64,000 nucleotides of DNA from Heterocephalus glaber (taxonomy: Eukaryota > Chordata > Mammalia > Rodentia > Bathyergidae). Position 1 is the first letter of the stretch. Each line of letters starts with the position of its first letter. The stretch spans positions 18,066,244-18,130,243 of the forward strand of contig NW_004624734.1 in NCBI RefSeq assembly GCF_000247695.1, given 5' to 3'. Shown here in pieces: positions 45,643-58,652 of the stretch. The notes under the pieces were generated by a model. That model was not told the origin of the DNA. It made no database searches and was given only the letters and a program-made list of their open reading frames with translations. Position numbers and translations under genes: made by a program.

Positions 45643-48600
45643 AGCTTCTAGAAGAGAGGATCATTCACGGATTTATGAAACTAGCATCTCAGAACACAAT
45701 ATGGAGTTTTCTTTATTTTTAATCACTGCCACAGAATCAAGCATCTTGTGCCTAATATCTACCTCTTTCCTCTTTGGAACATTTCAGTAAGAATATAATC
45801 CGTGTCCTTTTGTCAATTTTAATGAAAATCTGCTATAGTTTCATCCATAAATTACTGTCTGTTTAATGTTCTTCTCCTTTCTCTCAGCCACAGCCTTGTC
45901 TCTCCCTCTCTAGTTTTAGCACAGATGGAAAAAGATTAAAGAGATACATATTTTTTTCTTTAATTGGTAACATTGTCATCTTCTCTCAGCAGATGACACT
46001 TTTTTCTCTTGAGCTTTCTGAAGGAGTAGATGTGTAGTTTGTATTGAGTCCAGTTCAGTTGTTTGGTTCAGGAGAATTTTCTGATCTTTTTGTATGCCCG
46101 TAGCCTCTCTTTATAGGTCAGGCAACCCTCAAGGTGAGTACCAGACACTGCTCCACCTTGTTTCCTTGGCTCACAGAATGTGCATGCATCATACACATGC
46201 AGCAAAGGATGTGACAATTCTCACTTTCCTCCATCTACCACTGCTTTCTCCAGTCAGCCTCTGGACTTTAGTGACTTTCTGATGCCAAGAGTTACCCATA
46301 TTAATTAATATGCCACATTCGGGGGCATCCACCAGGTTCTACTTAGGACTCTGCTTCTGAGCTCATGCGCAGTAGCACAGTGTGTCTCTAGGCCTTTCAA
46401 TTCAGCAAGCATGCAGCTGCAGAGATCCCCACCTGAGAATTAAAATTCTGCCAATTCTAAAGATCCATGGTGATGCATAAGGTGACTTTCACTTTGGACC
46501 TTTAGTATAAAATCTGTGAAAATGAAAGGACACCACCTGCAGAGCAAGATATTTAACCCAAACCACACAGAACAGGAGAAATGAGAGAAAAGTGGAATAC
46601 TGCATTTTCTTTATGTCTCTTATATTTGCCTCTGACTTTCTTACATTAGTATATGAGTGTACTTTTATCCTTAAGTAAATTTGTGGCCTCCAATTCCTCC
46701 CAATGTTAGCAGAATTGGTAGAAGAAATCATAGCTCAGCATTAGGGTCAATGAGGAGTGAACAAGCATGCAACATTCCTAGTGTGAGACATCAAGACAAG
46801 GCTTGTAAGCAGAGAAATAGAGCTTCCAACTCTGAAAATCTATCTGGAATTCTAAAGTGGAGACATACTCAAGATATTCTGATTTGGTAAGTTCATGCTT
46901 GAAACTCACTGGGTTTACAGTGTTTTATTCATTTTAAAGACAAAAAATATAAATACTTTTTATAATTACAGCAACCTGAAGCTATAATATTTAAGAATTT
47001 CATTAGTTTTAATACAGATATACAGAAATTAAACATATCCACTTGGACATCAAAAAAGGTACAGTAAAAAAAAAAGATACAGTGGGTTATCAAAACCATC
47101 ATTGGATAAAATATACTTCAATGTTCTTAACCATTGGGAGTGGCTAATTATCTTGCCTGGTCTAGTGAGTCTCCAGAGGTCCTGCTCTTGCTGCTTTTGT
47201 TTCATTAAATATATCAAATAGTTTGCATTATTATTGGCATTAGAAGTGATGCAGCAGGAAAGAAGGAAAAACACATTTTTTCTCCTTAAAATATGAAACC
47301 CTGTGTTCTAATAAATACAGATCCTGTTTGGAAAGCTTGACACCATTATGCTTTGCTTAGTTTCACATATTTCTCAAATTCTAAGCTACAGTGTAGGAGA
47401 TTCCACGGGGCCATAGGGCACTTTGTAAGCACTAAAATCATCTCAAATTTTGCAGCACTCACATGCTGAAGGCGCTGATGTACTTTTATCCCTGATATAT
47501 ATTCAAATTCAAATCTAGTGAATAAACTGACAGCAGGTGATTACAAACAGAACAAAATAATATGTGCGTTTAAGAGAAAGGACTGCAGACGTGAGTCTGA
47601 AGTTCTTTATCAGAGTATACATTGGTGTCCACAAGAGCTTCTAAACGACCCCTGATGGTGTCTGGGTAGTCACTTTATTCCTCCATTAGATTAGAATTAT
47701 ACTTAATTCTATAAGTGAGATTGCTCCTGTTTCAGCAGTAGTGAAAATTCCCTCCTTCATACTTTGTCATGTTTCTCCACATACACAGATAATAGCTTAT
47801 TAGATTGAAAGTCCTGTTCTTTAAAAAGTACATTAGATACTTTGAAGAGGAATATATATCTGACTACTCAAATCTGAGGCACAAATAACTTTCTTCTCAA
47901 AACCTACTTCATTTGCTTTCCTTTTGATTCTTATCAGGAGAAATGATAACAAAACATGGTGAATGTTTAAAGGAAAACAAAGAGTACATTACAGTGAAAG
48001 ACACATTGCCATAAGTCTACGTGAAAATATTCTCCCTCTCTTAGAACACACTTATCCCCTCATTCTTGTCACTTTCTGAAGAAGCTCTACAAGTCCTCTT
48101 CTGGGAGTGTTTCTTCATAGCTGCCTCAATATCATGAATTACTTCAAAATATGTATGGTAATTTCTGTCAAATGAAAATACTACAGTGTGTGCTTATCCA
48201 CATTAGTCAACAGATCTGGAATGACAGAACTTCTTGTTCTTCCCCAGTGTCCCAATATTGCAATGACCATGAAAGGTAAATATTTTGAGTCAATTCATGA
48301 CATTGGAGGCAGCTGAGACCATGCAACTAAAAACAGGAAAGAAGACATCCTGAGCAGCTGAAAGTGTCAAGAATGATAAATGCATCGTAAGTAAAGGGAA
48401 ATATTTTGAGGGGAAACTAATGGAAATATGTCATTTACTATAATTACCTTTAAAAAAAAAATAGTATTCACTGTACTTTTTGATCACATCTCAAATATTG
48501 AAAAAAGTACGTGAATCTTTTCTGCTTAACTTAAAAGTAATTGATGATCTCTGCATTACAAATATGGTGACTGCATTCACAAGTTGGATGAATCTCCTCT

Positions 48601-48935
48601 GTGGCCAAAAGTAAAATTCAAACTTTAAAAAAATTTCAAGATTACCAAAGAAATGCATGAAAATCTTCCCTTTCTTAATTACATTAAAACATTAAATCTA
48701 ACTACATAAAAGTATGCTCACATGTGATGGAGAAGTGAGGATACGGGCGGGGGGGCTTGTCTGGCTCTATGAAAGATAGGAAGTTAAAGTAAATTATAAG
48801 TGTAGAATTTTAGGGCTTAAAAGCTTTCTCATGGAAATGCAAGTGTTCCAGATCACATTGGTTTAGTGAAATGGCTCTTTTAGTTAGTGAGACAAGGGAT
48901 GCATCATTACTGGAATATATATGGTACCTAGATAG
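45643..48935. other. Unique stretch, no gene seen
   Basis: No repeat family or gene recognised. Confidence 0.4.
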
Positions 48936-48936
48936 C

Positions 48937-48976
<40 letters not shown>

Positions 48977-48995
48977 ATATATTTTTTTGGGGGGG
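48936..48995. repeat. Compound (CA)n(TA)n microsatellite
   Basis: CA run with one AAA interruption (48936-48970), then TA (48971-48982), then T6-7 and G7. Confidence 0.95.
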
Positions 48996-49024
48996 TGGAG
49001 GAAAGTAAATGCCTTCTTACTTGA

Positions 49025-49145
49025 TCCACAAATCAAAGAATATTAATGTTGGAAAAGACCTTTGAGAGCACCAAGTCTAACACTGTCTCTCCTCAAGTAT
49101 TAAAGACAAATTCCACAGGAGGGGAGCTGACTCCTGTGGTCACAA
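49025..49145 (+). mobile_element. Possible ancient MIR-like SINE
   Basis: AATGTTGGAAAAGACCTTTG, AGAGCACCAAGTCTAACACT resemble the GGAAAGGACCTTAGAGATCATCTAGTCCAACC pattern of old mammalian SINEs; the rest is too decayed to be sure. Confidence 0.3.
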
Positions 49146-50249
49146 ACTAGGGCGGTCTGTTTCACTAGTGATATCATGATTCCTTAGGATGACAGTTGTA
49201 CCGAGGGCATCATCATGACTGTGAATTAATAATGTCCAAAGAAGAGCGAGGGAAGAATTTTGAAATTTAAACTCATTAGAATTAAAATTTTATTTTCTCA
49301 CTTTTCTCTACATTTCTTGGAAAACCTGGATGTGACACTATTATTACTATTATTGGAAATCATAAAACAACAGCTACAAAAGTAAAATATACAACAAAAG
49401 TTATCTTGATTTCAATAAGATGTTAATTTTTTAAAAAACAAAATAAGGCAATTAAAAATAATCCGTTGAACTTTTTTTGCTTCTTACCTTTTCCTTCCCT
49501 TCTTTACCTTTATTTCAGGAAAAATTTCCACCCAAAAACCATTAGGTTTGGCTGGGTGAGGAAGACTTAGTGGTGTACATTGATATTGTGGGACCTAGAA
49601 TGGAGCCAGCCTTGAAGTCCAGTGAGGGTCAGAGTGGCCTTCAGTTAAGGACAGTGGAAGATGAAAACACAGAAGGTTTTTCTAAAGGGATATTGAGTAA
49701 GAAAAACATTCCCAGAGGAGAGAGGTGTAGCTTGTGAAAAGATTGGCATCTTTCTGATTTCATTGTATTGAATTGCAACTGAAAGTGTCTGCGTATACAC
49801 CTTGTTTTAAAATCTTGTAATTTTCCTTTTTACATTTTCAGGACATGGTTGACTGCAAGTCACTAAAATTGTGAATAGGAGAACCTACTACACAAAAGCC
49901 TTGAAGAAGAAATGCTGATTTTCCCTGCCTGCCTAGTTCTTGCCTAGCAATGAATGAGATCACAGATAGATCTATAGGTTGTCTCTTCATTCTCAGACAG
50001 TATAAATGTTTCACAGTTATGTATTTTAGTAACCAAACAGCCTCCATTCTGGAGTAATATGTCTAATTTAGAGGTACAAAAAAATATTCTAAATCTCATT
50101 CAGTATTACACTCTGTTAGTAACTATGGTGAAATATTTGAAATATTTAATTGATAATTTTAAAAGTTCTGTTTTGCCTTGTGGTTTGGGGGATTGCTGTC
50201 CAAGATTGAGTAGAACCATTGCTTTGAGCCTTTGAAGTGAGCAAAGAAG
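49146..50249. other. Unique stretch, no gene seen
   Basis: No repeat family or gene recognised. Confidence 0.4.
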
Positions 50250-50455
50250 TGAAATCATAGGGAAAGCATATGGATCAAACCGCTTGTCTCATGGCCAGGA
50301 TGCAAGAGGCAGAGAGAGGCAGGTACAGAAAAATCCCTCCAAGGAGCAGGCCCCCCAATTACAGGAAGATCAGCCACAGGGCTCCACCTCCCAGTAGTGC
50401 CACCCTGTGATCTGTGTTTCTAACACAGTCCAAGAGGTGAACTAAAGTACATTTC
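50250..50455 (-). mobile_element. Possible MaLR LTR fragment
   Basis: GCAAGAGGCAGAGAGAGGCA, CAAGGAGCAGGCCCCCCAAT, GGGCTCCACCTCCCAGTAGT and TGCCACCCTGTGATC resemble the middle of a reversed ORR1/MLT LTR (CCACTTCCTCC ... GCCCCACCTCCTAATAGTTC). No ends are seen. Confidence 0.35.
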
Positions 50456-50574
50456 TTAAAATTACTTCTCCCATCTCTCTGGGCCTATCCCTCCCACAGC
50501 TCAGGATTGGAGGGAGGGATTTAACAGAAAAGGTAGGCATGTTAGCATTGCTTCTTGTGCTTTTTACACTGCTG

Positions 50575-50575
50575 G

Positions 50576-50607
<32 letters not shown>

Positions 50608-50613
50608 ACACAC
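50575..50613. repeat. (CA)n microsatellite
   Basis: CA run with one CATA interruption, about 39 bases. Confidence 0.95.
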
Positions 50614-51769
50614 CCCTCAAATCATTAGCTGTGTTTTGATCCCTCCATGGTAGGAAAGGACTAGGCAGAAGTATTACTGAGGAGAGGAAATTAGATTCCC
50701 TATTGAAAGCATGGTGTTCTCTGGACTAGCTACAATTCAAAGCAAAACAATTCTGGTGGGCTGGTTCATGATTCCATGGATTCCCTTTTCTGGGATCTCT
50801 CACTCTGCATGGGAACAAACAAAATGGCTAATTCCTTTGGGCTCTCCTTTTGACCTTGATTCTCGGGTCATTTCCACACAGACTTTCTTTCAAGTATTCC
50901 TATTGTATGCCCAGGCAGTTGTGCAAAAACATTTGTAAAAGATTCTAGAATACTTCCCTGCTCCTGCATATCCTTTGTTCTCTCTCTAGCTCACTGCCTT
51001 TTCTCTTTAGTCCACAGGAAACTTGTGTCTGGCCCTAAATGAACCAAGCATCACTTGCCATGCTGAAGGAGCCGCTACATGGAGCTCCTTACTTGGCAAT
51101 TACTGGATTGTGAGGCAGGCATCAGTTTGTGGGTCCCCAACTCCAGAGGACACTAGTGAAGCTCTACAGTTGGTGCCTCAAGATTGATGTGAGGAGAGTC
51201 AACATCTCTCTTCTTTCTCCTTAAGAGAAGAAAAAAGACAATATGTCCTGGCTTCCCTCATATCTTTCCTTGGACTCTTTAGGGTTGCCTTCCTAGCTCC
51301 CATTCTCTTTGGCAGAATTGTGTGACTAACTCTGGCCAGGGAGTTGTGAGAAGTGATAAGTGTCATGTAATGCTGATATAAAGCCCACCTGGGCCTTCTT
51401 TCTCTCCAACAGGAGGACTGAGATTAGATAAAGATACAGATAAAGCCCTTTCCCCCAGTTTCGGTCTTACAGTGGAGGTGTTGAAGTTCCAATATGTGAG
51501 ACCATATCTTGGGAAAAGTAATACCAAGTATGATAAAGCCTCTGGTTCACTATTTATTGCAGCACAATATAAGCAATCTTGGCTCATTTAGAATTTCTAT
51601 AAATGCAGCAAAGAGTTTCCTTTGGAATCTGTGAGCACTTGTACAGATTCTCTACCCCCCGCCCCCCGGCGCCGTGTCTCCCCACTGTGAGTTTTGAGAC
51701 TTCTGATAAAATTGGGGCAGAGTCCCATTTAGCATTCTTCAAGCCCTTACCATTGTGGCCAACAGTGTA
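50614..51769. other. Unique stretch with short C-rich patch
   Basis: CTACCCCCCGCCCCCCGGCG at about 51652-51671 is a sharp C-rich/CpG patch in otherwise average DNA. No gene recognised. Confidence 0.4.
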
Positions 51770-51990
51770 GCACAACAGCACAGGTTCTGGAACAGGAAGT
51801 GACTGCTCCCAATTCCGACAGAAGTGTTTATTGGCCTTTTGTCCTTGAGGAAGTTGCTTGACCACTTTGCCTGAGAGTCCTCACTTGCAAATCATCAATG
51901 ATAACACTTTCCATGTCATAGGCTTTTTCGGGGATGAGAATAGTTAATATAATTGATAGACTTTGCTTAGCAAATGCCACACAGCCAGTT
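51770..51990 (+). mobile_element. MIR SINE relic
   Basis: CTTGAGGAAGTTGCTTGACC, CTTTGCCTGAGAGTCCTCAC, TTGCAAATCATCAATGATAA, TCATAGGCTTTTTCGGGGAT follow MIR order (CTTGGGCAAGTTACTTAACC ... TGCCTCAGTTTCCTCATC ... CTCATAGGGTTGTTGTGAGGAT). Confidence 0.6.
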
Positions 51991-54119
51991 TTTTAAGAAG
52001 TATGATACAGTGTTTGACATTGATCACTAGCCACGTACAGGGGAAAGGTCCCCAGCACATTATGCTATTGAGCTGTGCTTACTGCTTTCCAGAGGTGCTA
52101 AATTGTGCCACTGCCAGTTTATGCTGAAAGGCCATATTCTTAAGTTAGGACACTTGTCACTGCTTGAAGAAGATTGTTAATTTTTCTTTTGGTCAACAAC
52201 TGCTCACAGTTCCAACTTACACACCTCAGTTCTCATCAAATCAATTTCTATAATTCATGCTATGTTAATTGTATTTAGACAGAACTGCACAATGAAAAAG
52301 TATAGGAAGCTTTCTTCCTTTATGCTCTGCAAAATTGCAAGGGCAGGTACTTTATCACGAGAACTGAATACCCTTTCAACTTTGTGTTGTATCTCCTGAC
52401 TAAAGGAGAGAAAATTGTTTTAGAAATTGAGAAGAGGGGATCACTCAGAGGAGTCTGAATTATTATGACAATGTAAATGAAACACTCTTATTTTACTTTA
52501 TTGAAATTATTGCTATTATTGAAATATCAACTCTATGCAAGGCCATCAAGCATACTGTCTTGCTGTATCTACCTCGTGCTATCATTTTATCATGCCCTGG
52601 CTTATATTAATGGACACAGTTGGTCTGGCTCTTGTGTTCTGGAGCCAGGTCAAGGGAAATAGCCAGAAATGAACTATTTAAAAACTTTAAATCTTATCTT
52701 GGTTATGGTGGTTTTATTTTGGATAAATATGTTATTTTTTGGTTTTTTATACATTATTCAATTCCATTTCTAATACAGTGACTCTCAGAAATTCATAGCT
52801 AGAATACTAGACTTGACAAATTCTTAGCAATTTTACATTTTTAAAAGGAATAAATTATTATGTGAATTATTAAAATATCCTTCTCTTTCTTCACTTTTTA
52901 TGTAGGAAATTAATATAAATGTTTCTGTGAAATCTAAGATAACCTTGGAATGAGTCTACTCTCTTAGAGTATATGTTCTCCTTGGACATTTATTAGGGCC
53001 CCTAACATTTTATGCTGCTGTAAATTTTAGTTGCTATCCTATTCTTTACAACCAACTTTTCAAGGTTTAATGTCGATTCCTAATTTGACTTTAAACTTGG
53101 CAAGTTTTTCAGTATATGTGACAAAATACAAGCTTCAGCTTCTCTCATTAATCTTTTGTGCTTTTGTTGAATTCTTCTGGGAAGCAGCAAAGACAACTAA
53201 GAGGCCTTTGGACATCAATTTTAATTGTTATTTGTGGGAAGGATGTGTGCTCAGATTCTTGCTAAAAGCAAGTTCTATACAGTTTTCAGATGAAGAATAG
53301 TCCAGGAAAAAATGTTTGTAGGTGGCAAATGTCTCCATGAAATAGGTTGCTAATACTTTAGTTTGAAATTTTTAATACAATGGTATCTTTCCATCTATTT
53401 ACATACAATGAAAGAAAAATAAATGATAGCAGTGTTTCATCCAAACTTTTCAGCATGGAACTCACCTTTTGAATGCTAAATCTCAGGCTTTTGAATGAAA
53501 TAACATCACTTGACTGCTACAAATTATGTCCCTGAAATTCACACAGGGTCAGAATGGTACAGACCTTCACCTGGAATACTCTTAAGAAATAATTTTTACA
53601 TTGTAATAAAAACCAGAATGTATACCTGATATTCAGGTTAAAAATTACTATGAATGCTGTATTTTATCTTAAAATTGTATAAAAGTTTTATATAGTATAG
53701 CAAATATAATATATGAAATTAATTTACTAAACACATGCAATAACAAACAATCACAAATCTTATCCTAATGTGGGCCTGCATTATACTTTTTGTTACAAAG
53801 CTTTTATCTTGTTTCTTCATAAATCTTCCCTTCTTTTTAATATAGTAAATTAGATAAATTCTTTCATCAGGGTCAAAGAATTCAGTAAATTTTTCTTAGG
53901 TAGACTTTGATAAATATCTTTATGGAAAGTCAGATAGACGTCAGTGTATTCTAAACCTTTATCAAAGGAATGATCTAATTTGTTTTCTTCTTTAAGTTGC
54001 TATGAATTTTTCTTTGGAAACTATTGTATACCTTTCTATATATCTTCAATTTCATCTACTCTATTCTATGTTCTTAAATTCATACTATACCTCTCACAAT
54101 ATTATATTATAGGTAAATT
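51991..54119. other. Unique stretch, no gene seen
   Basis: No repeat family or gene recognised; very AT-rich after 52670. Confidence 0.4.
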
Positions 54120-54285
54120 CTGTTCCAGATGATGTACTAAGTAATATGTTACTGAACCTAAGAACTAAACAGGCATTATCATTATCTGTCTCTTACCAAT
54201 AAGGACAGTGACTTTTGAGAAGATAAATAACTTTGCTAATGTCTCAAAGTTAATGATAGATCAAATCTTCAAATTCAGGTACAGT
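54120..54285 (+). mobile_element. MIR SINE relic
   Basis: CAGGCATTATCATTATCTGT, AAGGACAGTGACTTTTGAGA, AGATAAATAACTTTGCTAAT, GTCTCAAAGTTAATGATAGA follow MIR order (ATTATTATCCCCATTTTAC ... GAGGTTAAGTAACTTGCCCAAGGTCACACAG). Confidence 0.5.
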
Positions 54286-54898
54286 TGTTGTCCAAATTCT
54301 ATTAGTTTACTATTCTATATTCTGAAGAGATTCAGTCTAATTTTAGTGAACTATTTGTGTAAAATATGAAACTTTCTAAATAAGATAACCTAGATCTAAA
54401 TTAAGGCAATTGTCATCATCTCCCTTTCATTAGTTTCACTTATGTAATCTCCTCTACTCGTACTACATAGATCTTCTTAAGGTTTACAAGGTTGTACTAT
54501 CCATCCTATGAAAGAACTTCCTCTTGTTATCCCCAGCCTTTGTTGAAGTAATTTGGAAACTGTAGCCTGGTTGCAAGCTCTGCTATAGAAAATTGAGACT
54601 GAGCAATTTTCAGTCCAACCACAGACAAAAATGTCTTACCTTACTGAGTCCAATCTGAAGGCTGTTCATTGGTGACTGGTGATGGATCTTGAAGCAGTAG
54701 ATGAACTTAGAGGGAAAGTTCTTATTGTGAGAACAACAGCCACCACACTCTGAGGAGAGATTCTTCATATTCACCTGAAAAGTGATTATAATTTCTATCC
54801 CCATTCTGCATGAATATATTCAGGCTTACAAATGCAATTCCCTTTAAGTGGTGTCACATAGGTCCAACATGATAAAGGGGAGATTCAATGCCAGCTTT
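54286..54898. other. Unique stretch, no gene seen
   Basis: No repeat family or gene recognised. Confidence 0.4.
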
Positions 54899-55235
54899 GT
54901 TAGTCAGTTTTACCTTACTGTAACAAACACCCAAAGCAACCCACATATAAAGAGTATGCTTTTATTTTGACTCATGATTTGGGAGAGTCTATTCCATGAC
55001 CTATTGGCCCTGTTACTTTGGGCCCATGGGAGCATATCATGGTGGAAGCAGAGGAGAGCAATTCACCTCTTGGCTGGGATGTGAAGAAGAGACTGGGGTC
55101 CTATAATCTCCTTTGAAAAGAAGTCTCCTATTAACAAAAACTCCAACTAAGCCCACCTCTTAATGTTTCTCTCAATAAGGATCAGTTCCTCAATACATGA
55201 CACTCTGAAAAACATCCTACATCTGAACTATAGCA
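54899..55235 (-). mobile_element. ORR1-like ERVL-MaLR solo LTR
   Basis: On the minus strand it starts TGCTATAGTTCAGATGTAGG and ends ...AAACTGACTAACA, the LTR ends of ORR1-type MaLR. The + strand also shows GGCCCATGGGAGCATATCAT, ATGGTGGAAGCAGAGGAGAG and AAGCCCACCTCTTAATGTTT in the expected order. No clear target-site duplication. Confidence 0.75.
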
Positions 55236-57426
55236 CCAACTATTCCTGAACTTCAATGAAGTCCAAAGAACTGCTTATACCACACAAGACATGTGAAAAC
55301 AAGGAACACTTAAGAACCATAGGACATAAGGGTTGAGGGAGTAGTTTTACTTTTCTAGGACAATCAAACCTGTTAAGGTAGATGAATGATCAAAAGTAAA
55401 TTCCCACCTAAATCTGAGAAATTACATGCTTATATGCACCATGAATATTACTTAGATTTACATTAATACTGCTAGTACTCTATGTGAATGATATGACTAC
55501 TAATCAAGACAAACTCTATTATTATTAGATTCCTGTGAAGGGCTAAAAGAACAATAAAGACAGTAGTAATTATCATTCTGGGAAACAAAAGCAGTTAAAT
55601 CTGATTATATACATGGAAATACAGGTACAAAGGAGATTTCCATTCTGCCCTCTGAAGTTTCACTGAAATTAACTCAGAATAGATAATGAGGGAAGATGGC
55701 ATACAAATTTATTAATGTCCAAAGGAGGAAGAAAAAGCACAGCATGGGAGAAAATTATAGGAGTGTTGTTATCTATTATCCCAACCTGATTCAGAACTTA
55801 CATGTTCCCGTTTTTTGATAAAAGAGTGTGAGAATAAACTGTAGATGAGTTTTAGAAGAATAATAAGTAATTTTAAGGGAACTTCAGTGGATTTACGAAA
55901 GCATATACAGTGGTTTAGAATGAAGTCATATAGTGAAATATAAATAATTATCTATGGCACAGAAATACAGGGAAAGTGTTTGTTATAAACGTCTGGCCAG
56001 GTATATAGTCAGACTTCATTCTTTCTTCCCTGTATGAGCTTAGTTAATAGTAGATCACAAAAGGAGCCCGACATTTTTGTTTCTTCTTTGGTGGGTCTAG
56101 ACTTTAGTGAGCTAAGGGGACATTGTAGAAAACTCTCTTCTCCCTGCGTGTGGGGAAGATGGGGAAAGGAAGACAAAGGCAGAGGGACCTCGATTCTGAG
56201 TCTTTTCCTAAAGGCATTTTAGTTTCCTTTCCATCAATTATTCATCATAAGCAAAAGACCAGTTATGTTTGGTATCATTCTCTGAGTTCCATCAGAAACA
56301 AATGACCTTCGAAAAAGTGTGCAATTGTCTTTTTAAAACTTAAAACTTACCCAGTGTTTGCCTTTGCCATTGCATGTATGCGTTTCTATTTGTTTATTTA
56401 TATAATAGCTGTTCATGTGAAATCTACATCCTGTGGAGTGACTGCAGGTGCTTAATTGCTTGCCTGTAAGCAAACCATTACTGCACTGTAACTCTTATTA
56501 CAGTACATGGAGAAAATGCTATACGTAGAAAGAGCTTTAAGTAAATTTTTCCACTCTGTTTTGCAAGCAATTCCCCCTTCATATTAAATAATTTTATTTC
56601 ATTTCATCTAATGCTATGAGCTTTTTGTTGTTACTTGTGTTTGTTTCATTTCGTTTTGTTTTGGGCAATGGACTGGGAGAGGGGAAAGTTATGCCATTGC
56701 ATTTGCCATTTCCTGAGAAGAGTCATGAAGGTCACAATAATGTGCCACCCCCAGCTATGCCATTTTAGCAAAAGGATTAATTTGAGCTAAAACCCAGTGA
56801 GAACCAGCAGATGAAGGAAAAAGTTCTAAAATTGTAGATAAGCTTTCCTTTTATGAAGGAAATTTCTATTTGTAGAGATGTCTTTTTCTCTTGTAGAGGA
56901 AGAGGAAGACTTACCTATGGAGAAAGGATGTCCCCTACCATACATGATGCACATGTTAATAAACTTCTGAGTTTTTTCCTCTCTTCAATATGTCTTTGGC
57001 TAATCTTGCTTATAAGGACCCAGTTGGAGAATCTAAGACAGGGAGAGAAAAATATTGTTTCCTCTTCTTCAGTGAAAATGAAATACAAAATCTTATTTTG
57101 TTTTCCACTTTTTATATGTAGAAATTCAACTGAATTTAATAATATAAAAATGAACTGATTATGAGTAAAAATAGTCCATGCACTAATTATTTATTAAGTC
57201 ATGAATTCTTGAGATAATATAATATTTCTTGAAACATCTACATCTTTCTGGTAGCAAACTCATTTTACTCCCTCTTTTTTTTCTCAAAATAGGAGTTACT
57301 GTAATTTCCCCAGGTTCACGTATAAGAGAAAAAAATATCTCATTGTCTACCCATCCCTGTTTCATGGCTAAAGCAACTCCAGCAAGACGGATGAGTAAGA
57401 GAAAAGAGAACAATTCTTTTTTAAAT
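55236..57426. other. Unique stretch, no gene seen
   Basis: No gene recognised. 56330-56620 is repeat-free with homeodomain-like TTAATTG words and could be conserved noncoding sequence, which cannot be judged without alignment. Confidence 0.35.
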
Positions 57427-57543
57427 GAGCTTTATTGGGCCGGGGGTTTAGCTCAGTCTTTCCGTCCCCTGCCCTGGATGCTCAAGGACTCACATTAGAT
57501 TCCCAGTAGCAAAAATAAATAAATAAATAAATAAGAGCTTTAT
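57427..57543 (+). mobile_element. ID-type SINE with (AAAT)n tail
   Basis: GGCCGGGGGTTTAGCTCAGT, a diverged middle, GATTCCCAGTAGC and an AAATAAATAAAT tail. Perfect direct repeats GAGCTTTAT at 57427-57435 and 57535-57543. The B box is badly mutated, so Pol III activity is unlikely. Confidence 0.85.
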
Positions 57544-57839
57544 ATGAGACAGTAGTCTTCATAAGGAATGAAAACTTGTAGAAAAGGTGAAATCTGTGTA
57601 TGTTATGCTTGGTTTGATAGAGAGTGGATGGACAGTCATGAATAAATATGGAAGAACAAATACAGTAGGTGTGATTTAATGTAATCAGCTGAAGGAAGAA
57701 TGGCCAGGGCTGTTTGTTCACATGCTTGTCTGTAACCTGCACCTTCAGACACAAGAGTTTTCCTGTACTGCCATTACTGGTAGGAAACTTCTCACATGAG
57801 ATCTGATGACCGATTTCAGGGGAATATTAGAATATCCTT
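57544..57839. other. Unique stretch
   Basis: No gene recognised; ends at the target-site repeat AGAATATCCTT (57829-57839) of the next L1. Confidence 0.4.
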
Positions 57840-58652
57840 GTCTGAGGAACAGCTGGTAAACTTTTTTCCCACATTGTGGGTTGTCATTTCACTCAGTTGA
57901 TGGTTTCACTTGTTGTGCAGAAGCTTTTTAATACGATGAAATCCCAGTTATTGATTCTTTGTGCCATTTCATGTGCGACTGAGGTTTTGTTCATGAAGTC
58001 TTTTCCTACACCAATGTCTTTAAGAGTTCTACCTAAACTCTCTGTCAGCTGGTTTAGTGTTTCTGTTTTAATATTTAGATCTTTGATTCATATTGATTTT
58101 AGTTTAGTGCATGGTGAGAGATATAGGTCTAGTTTTAATCTTTGGCAAGTTGAAACCCAATCTTTCCAGCACTGTTCATTAAAGAGCCTATCTTTCCTCC
58201 AGTGAAGGTGTTTGGCTCCTTGTTTGGCTGAGTATGTCTGGAGTTGTTTCTGCATCTTCTAATCAGTTCCACTGATCCTCAGGTTTATTTTTTGCTAGTA
58301 CCATGCTGTTTTTATCATAGTAGATTTGTAGTATAGTTTCAAGTTGGGAATTGTGATACCCCTACTTTGTCTTTGTTGCCTAGAATTGCTTTTGATATTC
58401 CAGGTCTCTTCTTGTTCCAAATGAATTTTTGGATTGTTTTCTCAAGGTCCATAAAGTATGCTACTGGAATTTCAAATGGGATCACACTGAATCTAGACAG
58501 CAGTTTTGGAAGTATGGCCATTTTCACTACATCGGTTCTTCCTACCCAGGAGCAAGGGATGTCTTTCCATTTTCTGATATCCTCTTCAATCTCTTTTTTT
58601 TTCAGAGTGCTGTAGTTTTCAGAGTAGAGGTCTTTATTTCAGAGCAGAGGTC
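57840..58652 (-). mobile_element. Inverted 5' arm of twin-primed L1
   Basis: Minus-strand L1 ORF2, C-terminal third: the minus strand reads ...ISKAILGNKDKVGVSQFPT (58339-58395) and YFMDLEKTIQKFIWNKKRP (58407-58463), typical post-RT ORF2 sequence. A 62-codon piece is still open but others are broken. It is joined head-to-head with the + strand arm at about 58653. Left flank AGAATATCCTT (57829-57839) pairs with AGAAAATCCTT at 59778-59788. Confidence 0.88.

Noticed and set aside
45492..45790. Two 76-codon ORFs
   Set aside because: They cross the ID-type SINE and its T-run; chance frames.
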